Part shown: positions 1 through 5,769 of the stretch, piece after piece | Position numbering within the stretch: the first letter of the stretch is position 1 | How the letters are laid out: each line of letters opens with the position of its first letter | Assembly (NCBI GenBank): GCA_964528575.1 | Contig: CAZGTQ010000241.1 | Coordinates: 1-17,495 of the forward strand | Length of the DNA: 17,495 nucleotides | Direction: 5' to 3' | Source: CAZGTQ01 sp964528575 | GTDB lineage: Bacteria > Planctomycetota > UBA1135 > GCA-002686595 | Translations under genes and position numbers: made by a program | Notes under the pieces: model-generated | Database searches by the model: none | What the model was told of the DNA's origin: nothing | The model's input: the letters and a program-made list of their open reading frames with translations, nothing else

Positions 1-251
1 TGCTCGTGGGCGTCGGCCAGGACGTCGCGGGCACCGACGTGCTCGGCGCGAGCGTCCACCTGACGCCGGCCGCGCCGTTCGCGGCGTACGTCGCGAGCTC
101 GAACACCGTGGGCCACGCGACCTCGACGCACGCGATCCCGCTGGGAGCCGCGGGAGCGCAGGTCTTCGCGCAGTTCCTCTGGCTCGACCCATCGGGCTGT
201 GGCCCGCTGCTCTCCGCGAGCAACGCGCTCGCGCTGACCGTGCAACCGTGA
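1..251 (+). CDS. C-terminal fragment of a secreted-type hypothetical protein
   Basis: The reading frame is open from the window edge and stops with TGA at 249-251, so only the last 82 or so residues are visible and the start lies outside. The fragment is rich in Ala, Val, Ser and Gly and is hydrophobic and beta-like. It ends with QFLWLDPSGCGPLLSASNAL followed by ALTVQP. From memory, this W-x-D-x-x-G-C and S-x-S-N-A-L pattern resembles the C-termini of large secreted planctomycete proteins, but I could not check it by search. No catalytic motif is visible. It converges on the minus-strand glycosyltransferase gene with only 23 bp between the two stop codons. The function is unknown. Confidence 0.7.
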   Translation, partial: LVGVGQDVAGTDVLGASVHLTPAAPFAAYVASSNTVGHATSTHAIPLGAAGAQVFAQFLWLDPSGCGPLLSASNALALTVQP

Positions 252-257
252 CCGCGA

Positions 258-297
258 CCGCGCTCGCTCCTACCTCACTCGCCGCGCGTGAGCGCGG
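258..297. terminator. Weak inverted repeat between convergent genes
   Basis: The arms CCGCGCTC (258-265) and GAGCGCGG (290-297) are perfect 8-bp complements around a 24-nt loop. The right arm and the loop cover the last codons of the glycosyltransferase gene. There is no T-tract on either side, so this is at best a weak bidirectional stop and could be chance in such GC-rich DNA. Confidence 0.2.
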
Positions 298-1417
298 CGT
301 CCCAGCGTGCACGGTGCGCGGCGAGCATCGCCGCGAACGCGTAGCGAGTCGCGCAGCGCGCGCGGTTCGCCGCGCCGAGCGTCGCGCGCAGCGCCGGGTC
401 GCCGCCGAGCCGCTCGAGCGCGGCGGCGAGCGTGGCCTCGGTCTCCGCGGCGCGCCGCGTGAGCGGCACGACGAGCTCCGCCTGCTCATCCGGCAGCACG
501 GCGCGCACGTCGCCGACGTCGGTCGAGGCGACCGCGAGGCCGCTCGCCATCGCCTCGAGCAGCGCGACCGGCATCTGCTCGGTGTCCGACGAGATCGCGA
601 ACGCGTCCATCGCGCGGTAGAGCGGCGCGAGGTCGGAGCGGTGCCCGGCGAGGTGCACGCGGTCCGCGACGCCGAGCTCGCTCGCCGTGCGCTCGATCGC
701 CGCGCGCTCCTCGCCGTCGCCGACGAGGAGGAGCTGCAGGCTCGCGGGCGTGCGCGCGAGCGTTCGCACGAGACGCGCGAAGTTCTTCTCCGCCCGCAGG
801 TGGCCGACCGAGCCGACGAGGAACGTCCCGGCCGGGACGCCGAGCTCGGCCCGCAGCGCGTCGCGCGCGACGCCGTCGTCCGCCGCCGGCGTGAACGTTT
901 CGGTGTCGATCCCGTTCGGGATCACGTGCAACCGGCTCGCCGGCACCTTCCAGCGCGCGCGCGCGATCGTCTCGAGCGTGTGCGAGGGCACGACGACCGT
1001 CACTTCCTTCAGCACGAAGCGCCGCAGCCAGATGCGCCGGCGCTTGAAGCCGGCCGCCTCGTCGGGCCCGAAGCCGTCCTCGTGGTGGACGAGCCGCGTC
1101 TCGCCGCGCGCGCGGGCCGCGAGCAGCGCCTCGATCGCGCCCCAGTTGTACGTGAGCAGGAGGTCGTGCGGCGTCGCGTCCAGCAGCCCGCGCAGCGCGC
1201 GCAGCGTGCGGAACGTGCCCGTCCGCGGCGGCGCGTCGACCAGCTCGAGCGGTACGTGCGGCGGGACGAGCTCGCGCGCGTCCGTGCGCCCGTCCATCGC
1301 GACGACCGCGTGCTCGTACGCGTCGCCGAGCGCGTCGAACAGCCGCGCCGCGCGCACCTGCGGTCCGCCGGGCGCGAACGTCGCGAAGACGTGCAGGAGC
1401 CGCGGCCGCTCGCTCAC
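275..1417 (-). CDS. GT4-family glycosyltransferase
   Basis: A 380-residue GT-B fold retaining glycosyltransferase, likely transferring a sugar from a nucleotide sugar to a growing polysaccharide, glycolipid or protein at the cytoplasmic face. The N-terminal acceptor domain begins RLLHVFATFAPGGPQ with a glycine-rich loop. The donor domain follows NGIDTETF (168-175) and contains VGHLRAEKNF (204-213), LLVGDGEE (230-237) and the E-x7-E pair E280/E288 in EQMPVALLEAMASG, all typical of GT4. The start is a GTG at 1417 that overlaps the TGA of the upstream gene (GTGA). The frame stays open as far as 1876, but that part lies inside the neighbouring gene and has no family similarity, and the conserved N-terminus begins directly after the GTG. 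The gene is coupled to a sugar oxidoreductase/epimerase fusion. Donor and acceptor cannot be told from sequence. Confidence 0.93.
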   Translation of the reverse strand: MSERPRLLHVFATFAPGGPQVRAARLFDALGDAYEHAVVAMDGRTDARELVPPHVPLELVDAPPRTGTFRTLRALRGLLDATPHDLLLTYNWGAIEALLAARARGETRLVHHEDGFGPDEAAGFKRRRIWLRRFVLKEVTVVVPSHTLETIARARWKVPASRLHVIPNGIDTETFTPAADDGVARDALRAELGVPAGTFLVGSVGHLRAEKNFARLVRTLARTPASLQLLLVGDGEERAAIERTASELGVADRVHLAGHRSDLAPLYRAMDAFAISSDTEQMPVALLEAMASGLAVASTDVGDVRAVLPDEQAELVVPLTRRAAETEATLAAALERLGGDPALRATLGAANRARCATRYAFAAMLAAHRARWDAALTRGE

Positions 1418-3609
1418 GCGCTCTTGCCGTCCGTGCTCGGCACGACCATCGGCCGCACCGCGCGCGCGAGGAAGCGCTCGCGGTCCTGCACGGGCCGCCA
1501 GCCGAGCACGTCGCGCGCGGTGCGCGACGTGAACCGCGGCGCGAGCTGACGGCTCTTGAGGTCGCGCCACGACGGCACGGGCACGGCGCGGCCGCCGGCG
1601 CGCTTGACGACCCACTTGCCGAGCTCGAGCGTTTGGCTCAGCGCGAGCGGCCGCGCGTGGAAGCGCAAGTCGCGCCCGCTCGCGCGCCGCATCTCCTCGA
1701 CGACGTCGCGCGCCGTCAGCGGCGCGAGCGCGCACAGGTTGAGCGCCTTGCCCGCGAGGTCCGTGCCGCGGTGCACCGCCATCCGCGCGAGCGCGTCGGC
1801 GACGTCGTCGACCCAGACGAGCGGCAGCGGCGTGTCGCCGACGCCCCAGCCGACGCAGTGGTTGTCGCGCACCCACAGCCCCAGCCCCGAATGCTGAGGC
1901 GGCGTGCCCGCGCCGAGCACGACGCCGGGCCGCGCGACGACGAGCGGCAGCCCGCGCTCCGCGTGCAGCGCCAACAGGCGCCGCTCGGTCTCCGCTTTCC
2001 CGCGCGCGTAGAGCGAGCGCTCCGCGGCGCGCGGGTCGGCCGGCACGTCGTCGTCGAGCATCGTTCCCCGCCGCGTCGCGTCCGAGCCGAGGTACAGCGC
2101 CGCGATCGACGAGACGAACACGAACCGCTGCACGCCCGCGTCGAGCGCCGCTTCCGCGGCAGCGACGGAGCCGCCGATCATCGCGCGCTCGATCGACTCC
2201 CAGTCCGCGCCGTTGCCCGTCGCGAGGTGGATCACGACGCGCGCGCCGCGGAACGCCTCGTCGAGCGACGCACGGTCCTCCAGCCTCGCGCGCACGAGCC
2301 GCACGCGCCCGTCGCGCACGCTCTCAGCGATCTCGGCCGGCAGCCCGTCGGTGCGCCGCACGGCGGCGGTGACCGGCACGTCGCGCTCGAGCAGCGCGCG
2401 CACGGTCGCGCGGCCGATGAAGCCGCTCGCGCCGAGCACGACGACCTCGCCCTCGCGCGGCTCGCCGCCGGTCTGCAGCGGCTCGCGCGCGACGGCCTTC
2501 TTCGCCGCGCGCACCGCCGGCTTCGCCGCCGCTTCGCACCAGCGCAGCACCGCCGCCGCCTCGTCGGCGTCGCAGCCCACCGGCTCCCCCGCGCGCAGCC
2601 TCGCGTGGAACGAGCGGATCGACGCGCGCAGCCCCGCGTAGAACGGGTCCTGCCGCGGACGGCGCAGCGCGGCGGTCCCGGCGTAGTCCCACAGGCCGCG
2701 CCACGCGGACCGGCCCAGCATCGCGGCGCGGCGGCTCCCCGCGAGGAAGCGGTTCCAGAAGTCGAGCCACGCGCTCTTGCGCTCCTCCTCGACCCACCCG
2801 TGCTGCAGGTCGGCGACGAGCATCCCGTCCGTGCCGAGCACCTCGAGCGCCTGGCGCGGGAACGAGCGGCCGAACGCCATCGACAGCTCCACGGTGCCGC
2901 GCTCCGCCGTCGCCACGACCGACCACTTGTCGTGGAAGACCTGGCCCGGCGTCAGCTCGCGCGTGCCGAGCAAGGTCGCGCTCGACTCGTCGACGGCGCC
3001 GACGAGCGCGTGGATCTGCGCGAACGGGTGGACCGCCTGCTCGAAGACGATGTTCTGGGGCGCGCGGAACATCCAGTGGCCGAACTGTTGCGCGTCGAGC
3101 TGGCGCAGCGGCACGGACAGGATGGCGCGCACGTGCTCGACGCGACCGATGTGGCCGGCGGCGACGCGCCGGACGACCTCGACGAACGCGGGGTGGAAGA
3201 GCGCGTTGTGGTTGACGGCGAGCGGCAGGCGCAGCTCGCGCGCGCGCGCGCCGAGCTCCTTCGCTTCCTTGCTGGAGAGCGCCAGGGGCTTCTCCACGAA
3301 GCAACCGATGCCCGCTTCGAGGAGCTCGCGGACGAGCTCGGTGTGGCGGTCCGGCGGGGCGAGCACGTGCGCGACCTGGACGCCGACAGCGGCGAGCTCG
3401 CCGACCGACGTCGCCACGCGCTCGACGCCGAACCGCCGCGCGACCGCCTCGGCGCGGGCGCGGTCGGGATCGCACACGCACACGACCCGCACGTTCGGTG
3501 TCTCGGCGAGCGCCTCGAGGTGGAAGTCCGCGATGAAGCCGGCGCCGACGAGGGCGACCCGCGTCGCGGCGGGGAAGTCCAGGCGGTAGGGAGCGTCGGC
3601 GTCGGGCAC
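1414..3609 (-). CDS. Gfo/Idh/MocA oxidoreductase fused to an extended SDR (NAD-dependent epimerase)
   Basis: A 731-residue two-enzyme fusion. Residues 18-375 form a Gfo/Idh/MocA dehydrogenase. It has a Rossmann loop GAGFIADFH (22-30), acidic D48 after the second strand for NAD(P), the catalytic EKP motif (106-108), NHNALFHP (133-140) and histidines H194 and H200 in the substrate domain. Residues 387-715 form an extended short-chain dehydrogenase with GASGFIGR (393-400), VSSIAALY (499-506) and the catalytic YxxxK (Y534, K538). A linker of about 15 residues rich in Ala, Lys and Glu joins them, and no stop or frame change separates the halves. The two families usually act on sugars or nucleotide sugars (oxidation, epimerisation, dehydration), so the protein may perform two consecutive steps. 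The start is GTG at 3609, 17 residues before the first beta strand, with no clear ribosome site. It is the first gene of a unit with the GT4 gene. Each half has its usual full length. Confidence 0.9.
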   Translation of the reverse strand: MPDADAPYRLDFPAATRVALVGAGFIADFHLEALAETPNVRVVCVCDPDRARAEAVARRFGVERVATSVGELAAVGVQVAHVLAPPDRHTELVRELLEAGIGCFVEKPLALSSKEAKELGARARELRLPLAVNHNALFHPAFVEVVRRVAAGHIGRVEHVRAILSVPLRQLDAQQFGHWMFRAPQNIVFEQAVHPFAQIHALVGAVDESSATLLGTRELTPGQVFHDKWSVVATAERGTVELSMAFGRSFPRQALEVLGTDGMLVADLQHGWVEEERKSAWLDFWNRFLAGSRRAAMLGRSAWRGLWDYAGTAALRRPRQDPFYAGLRASIRSFHARLRAGEPVGCDADEAAAVLRWCEAAAKPAVRAAKKAVAREPLQTGGEPREGEVVVLGASGFIGRATVRALLERDVPVTAAVRRTDGLPAEIAESVRDGRVRLVRARLEDRASLDEAFRGARVVIHLATGNGADWESIERAMIGGSVAAAEAALDAGVQRFVFVSSIAALYLGSDATRRGTMLDDDVPADPRAAERSLYARGKAETERRLLALHAERGLPLVVARPGVVLGAGTPPQHSGLGLWVRDNHCVGWGVGDTPLPLVWVDDVADALARMAVHRGTDLAGKALNLCALAPLTARDVVEEMRRASGRDLRFHARPLALSQTLELGKWVVKRAGGRAVPVPSWRDLKSRQLAPRFTSRTARDVLGWRPVQDRERFLARAVRPMVVPSTDGKSA

Positions 3610-3649
3610 GGCTGCGTTGGGCGAGGGTCGGGAGGAGCGGGGTAACTAG

Positions 3650-3671
3650 GCTGGCGTGCGGCTGGCGTGCG
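3650..3671. repeat. 11-bp tandem duplication
   Basis: GCTGGCGTGCG occurs twice without a gap, at 3650-3660 and 3661-3671, about 40 bp upstream of the GTG start of the oxidoreductase fusion. One helical turn separates the copies, so it could be a paired protein site for that operon, but two copies alone are weak evidence. Confidence 0.5.
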
Positions 3672-3876
3672 GACGGCGCGAGACTGGGACGAGCGCGCAG
3701 CGCGGGTCGAGCGAGGCTGGAGCGAGCGGAGCGGAGAGCCGAATGGTAGGGACGGCGCGGCGCGGCTCAACGCGCGGGATCGGCGGCCCGCGTCCAGCGC
3801 CGGCGGGGGAGCGGGCGCGCGGACTCGGAAAGGACTTCCAGGCGCGCGGACTTCCTTGCGGGGCACGCCGGTTTCC

Positions 3877-3988
3877 CGGGGAAAAAAGCTAAGGCGAACC
3901 CCGAACGTGTCCGACACAGGGGTATCTCCTCCTTCTTGGGCCCGATGTCGTACTTCGGTGCGGTATCGGGCCCTCTTCGTTTTCCCCG
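3877..3988 (+). ncRNA. Candidate structured RNA, three-way junction
   Basis: Three helices can be drawn by hand. P1 pairs CGGGGAAAA (3877-3885) with TTTTCCCCG (3980-3988), 9 bp without mismatch. P2 pairs ACCCC (3898-3902) with GGGGT (3919-3923), with an inner GTGT/ACAC stem (3907-3910 and 3914-3917) and a CCG loop. P3 is a 16-bp hairpin with a TTCG loop (3938-3973). P3 contains three G-T juxtapositions, which are G-U pairs only in plus-strand RNA, so the plus strand is the likely transcript. The strand joining P2 and P3 (3924-3937) is an unpaired pyrimidine tract containing CCTCCTT. I recognise no known riboswitch or ncRNA family. Alternatives are a small non-autonomous palindromic element with P1 as terminal inverted repeats, or a leader or terminator structure. 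Confidence 0.45.
3938..3973 (+). terminator. UUCG-capped 16-bp hairpin, probable intrinsic terminator
   Basis: GGGCCCGAT (3938-3946) pairs with ATCGGGCCC (3965-3973), and the inner GTCGTAC (3947-3953) pairs with GTGCGGT (3958-3964) using three G-U wobbles. The loop is C-UUCG-G, an exceptionally stable tetraloop. It is followed by TCTTCGTTTT (3974-3983), seven T in ten bases, which is unusual here and resembles a U-tract. It lies upstream of the proposed guaB promoter, so it would end a short upstream transcript or insulate guaBA. If guaBA transcription starts further upstream, it would be an attenuator. Confidence 0.6.
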
Positions 3989-4017
3989 CCGCCGTCCCAC
4001 GGAACCCCGACGAGTGC

Positions 4018-4047
4018 TTGGACGGCGCTCCCGCCGCTCGGTAGCAT
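4018..4047 (+). promoter_or_regulatory. Candidate sigma-70-type promoter for guaBA
   Basis: TTGGAC (4018-4023), an 18-bp spacer and TAGCAT (4042-4047) form the best -35/-10 pair I see upstream of guaB. Initiation near 4054 would give a leader of about 245 nt that includes the 10-bp repeat array and the stem at 4187-4232. The match is partial, and a different start site is possible. Confidence 0.35.
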
Positions 4048-4120
4048 TCGCCCTTTCCCCCTCGCCGTACGGGTCCGCGGCGAGCGGCGCTCCACCGCCC
4101 CCGCGAACCCGCGGCCGTCC

Positions 4121-4170
4121 GACACCGTTCGACACGGTCCGACACGGTTCGACACGGTTCGACACGGTGA
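4121..4170. repeat. 10-bp direct repeat, five copies, before guaB
   Basis: Five head-to-tail units with an exact 10-bp period begin at 4121, 4131, 4141, 4151 and 4161. The consensus is GACACGGTTC; units three and four are identical, unit one has a single change, and the last matches only the first eight bases. The core CGACAC also occurs in the hairpin at 3912-3917. Ten bp is close to one helical turn, so all copies lie on one DNA face, which would suit cooperative binding of a regulator. A 10-bp period cannot be coding in one frame. There are no spacers, so this is not a CRISPR. Confidence 0.8.
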
Positions 4171-4186
4171 AGGGGGGCGCGCGCCC

Positions 4187-4232
4187 GGACCGCTCTCCCG
4201 GGCGCCGGACCCGGGACGCGGCCGAGCGGTCC
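4187..4232 (+). promoter_or_regulatory. GC-rich stem in the guaB leader
   Basis: The outer arms GGACCGCT (4187-4194) and AGCGGTCC (4225-4232) enclose an inner perfect pair, TCCCGGG (4196-4202) and CCCGGGA (4210-4216), with a 7-nt loop. This strong two-part stem lies 68 nt before the guaB start codon. It could affect translation or mRNA stability. Strong stems also arise by chance in GC-rich DNA. Confidence 0.35.
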
Positions 4233-4299
4233 CGGCGGCGGCGCCCTCGGGGGCAGGACGGTCGCGCCCCGCTCACCTCCTCGCGGCGCTCACCCCTTC

Positions 4300-5763
4300 A
4301 TGGCGACTCATCCGGCTCCCGATTTCGGCGAAGCGCTGACGTTCGACGACGTGCTGCTCGTCCCGCGCCGCTCCGACCTGCTCCCGAGCCAGGTCAGTGT
4401 GACGACGCGGTTCTCGCGCAACGTGTCGATCAACGTGCCCGTCAGCTCGGCCGCGATGGACACGGTCACCGGCTGGCAGCTCGCGGTCGCGCTCGCGCGC
4501 CAGGGCGGCATCGGCATCGTCCACCGCAACCTCTCGATCGACGCGCAGGCGGCCGAGGTCGAGCGCGTCAAGCGCACGACGAACGGCGTGATCATCGACC
4601 CGCTCACGCTGCCGCCGACGGGCACGATGGGCGAGGCGCGCTCGATCATGACGCGCCACCAGATCTCGGGCCTGCCGATCGTCGAGGGCGAGACCGTCGT
4701 CGGCATCCTCACGCGCCGCGACTGCCGCTTCGAGACCGACGACAGCACGCCGGTGTCCGAGGTGATGACGAGCGAGGGGCTCGTCACGGCGCCCGTCGGC
4801 ACGTCGTTCGACGAGGCGCGCGACCTGCTCTTCCGCAACAAGGTCGAGAAGCTGCTCATCGTCGGCCCGAGCAACCGGCTCGCGGGCCTGATCACGATGA
4901 AGGACATCGACAACCTGACCGCGTACCCGCACTGCGCGACCGACGAGCGCGGTCGCCTGCGGGTCGGCGCGGCGCTCGGCGTCCACGACTACGAGCGCGC
5001 GGAGCAGCTCGTCGCGGCCGGCGCCGACGTGCTCGTCGTCGACACCGCGCACGGCCACAGCGGCAACGTCCTGAAGACGGTCGCCGAGCTCAAGCGGCGC
5101 GTGCCCTGCGACGTCGTCGCGGGCAACGTCGCGACGGGGGAGGCGGCGGCCGAGCTGGCGGACGCGGGCGCGGACGGCGTCAAGGTCGGGATCGGGCCCG
5201 GCTCGATCTGCACGACGCGCGTCGTCGCGGGCGTCGGCGTGCCGCAGCTCACCGCGATCATCCAGGTCGCGCGCGCGCTCGATGGCCGCGACGTGCCGGT
5301 GATCGCGGACGGCGGCATCCGCTTCTCGGGCGATCTCGTCAAGGCGCTCGCGGCCGGCGCGTCGTGCGCCATGATCGGGAGCCTGCTCGCGGGCGTCGAG
5401 GAGAGCCCAGGCGAGACGATCCTGTACAAGGGGCGCACGTTCAAGGCGGTGCGCGGCATGGGCTCGCTCGGCGCGATGACCGACGGCTCGAAGGAGCGCT
5501 ACCGCCAGGGCGACGTCGAGGAGGCGCGCAAGCTCGTGCCGGAGGGCATCGAGGGCATGGTGCCGTACAAGGGCAAGCTCTCGGACTTCGTGTACCAGCT
5601 CGTCGGCGGCGTGCGCTCGGGGATGGGCTACTGCGGCGCGTCGTCGATCCCCGCGCTGTGGGACCAGGCGCGCTTCGTGCGCGTCACCGCGGCGGGGGCG
5701 CGCGAGAGCCACCCGCACGACGTCACGATCACGAAGGAAGCGCCGAACTACTTCCAGGAGTAG
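4300..5763 (+). CDS. guaB: IMP dehydrogenase
   Basis: A 487-residue cytosolic enzyme that oxidises IMP to XMP with NAD+, the committed step of GMP synthesis. The N-terminus FGEALTFDDVLLVPR is the family signature. The TIM barrel is interrupted by two CBS domains (about residues 108-208, starting GTMGEARSIMTRHQISGLPI), the usual nucleotide-sensing module. Active-site features are the loop GPGSICTTR with catalytic C304, ADGGIRFSGD (336-345) and the flap pair R400/Y401 in KERYRQGD, followed by EGMVPYKG (418-425). Length is typical. ATG 4300 is chosen because the signature begins nine residues later. No Shine-Dalgarno sequence precedes it; instead CACCTCCT (4274-4281) is identical to the anti-Shine-Dalgarno core. 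It is the first gene of guaB-guaA-sulfatase. Confidence 0.98.
   Translation: MATHPAPDFGEALTFDDVLLVPRRSDLLPSQVSVTTRFSRNVSINVPVSSAAMDTVTGWQLAVALARQGGIGIVHRNLSIDAQAAEVERVKRTTNGVIIDPLTLPPTGTMGEARSIMTRHQISGLPIVEGETVVGILTRRDCRFETDDSTPVSEVMTSEGLVTAPVGTSFDEARDLLFRNKVEKLLIVGPSNRLAGLITMKDIDNLTAYPHCATDERGRLRVGAALGVHDYERAEQLVAAGADVLVVDTAHGHSGNVLKTVAELKRRVPCDVVAGNVATGEAAAELADAGADGVKVGIGPGSICTTRVVAGVGVPQLTAIIQVARALDGRDVPVIADGGIRFSGDLVKALAAGASCAMIGSLLAGVEESPGETILYKGRTFKAVRGMGSLGAMTDGSKERYRQGDVEEARKLVPEGIEGMVPYKGKLSDFVYQLVGGVRSGMGYCGASSIPALWDQARFVRVTAAGARESHPHDVTITKEAPNYFQE
5756..5760 (+). promoter_or_regulatory. Ribosome binding site of guaA
   Basis: AGGAG at 5756-5760 forms the last coding bases of guaB. 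It lies 9 nt before the guaA ATG at 5770, good spacing that fixes this start although the conserved domain begins only about 25 residues later. Confidence 0.75.
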
Positions 5764-5769
5764 CCGTCG

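Larger units (their letters stand above)
3610..4299. other. Divergent intergenic region before guaB
   Basis: This 690-bp stretch separates the minus-strand oxidoreductase fusion from plus-strand guaB. I see no convincing gene: open frames exist on both strands, but they are rich in Arg, Pro and Ser with no domain signature. It contains, in order: an 11-bp tandem duplication (3650-3671), a G/A-rich plus-strand tract without recognisable signals (about 3672-3840), a candidate structured RNA (3877-3988), a candidate promoter (4018-4047), five 10-bp repeats (4121-4170) and a GC-rich leader stem (4187-4232). An A6 run at 3882-3887 and a T4 run at 3980-3983 stand out against the GC-rich background. 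Confidence 0.7.

Noticed and set aside
1418..1876. N-terminal extension of the glycosyltransferase to 1876
   Set aside because: It lies wholly inside the upstream gene in another frame and lacks similarity to the family; GTG 1417 with a GTGA overlap gives the normal N-terminus.
1633..3645. A 670-residue plus-strand open frame opposite the oxidoreductase fusion
   Set aside because: Arg/Ala-rich shadow without motifs; the minus strand has two complete catalytic domains.
3889..4155. Minus-strand ORF of 88 residues after a strong Shine-Dalgarno-like AAGGAGGAG (minus strand of 3926-3934)
   Set aside because: The purine tract is the complement of the RNA junction, lies inside this ORF rather than before its start, and the product is Arg/Gly/Pro-rich without any pattern.
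4121..4170. CRISPR array
   Set aside because: The units are 10 bp with no spacers and no cas genes nearby.
3610..4299. Known purine, ZTP or PRPP riboswitch before guaB
   Set aside because: I could not find the conserved core sequences of these classes; the structured region differs and lies upstream of the likely promoter.
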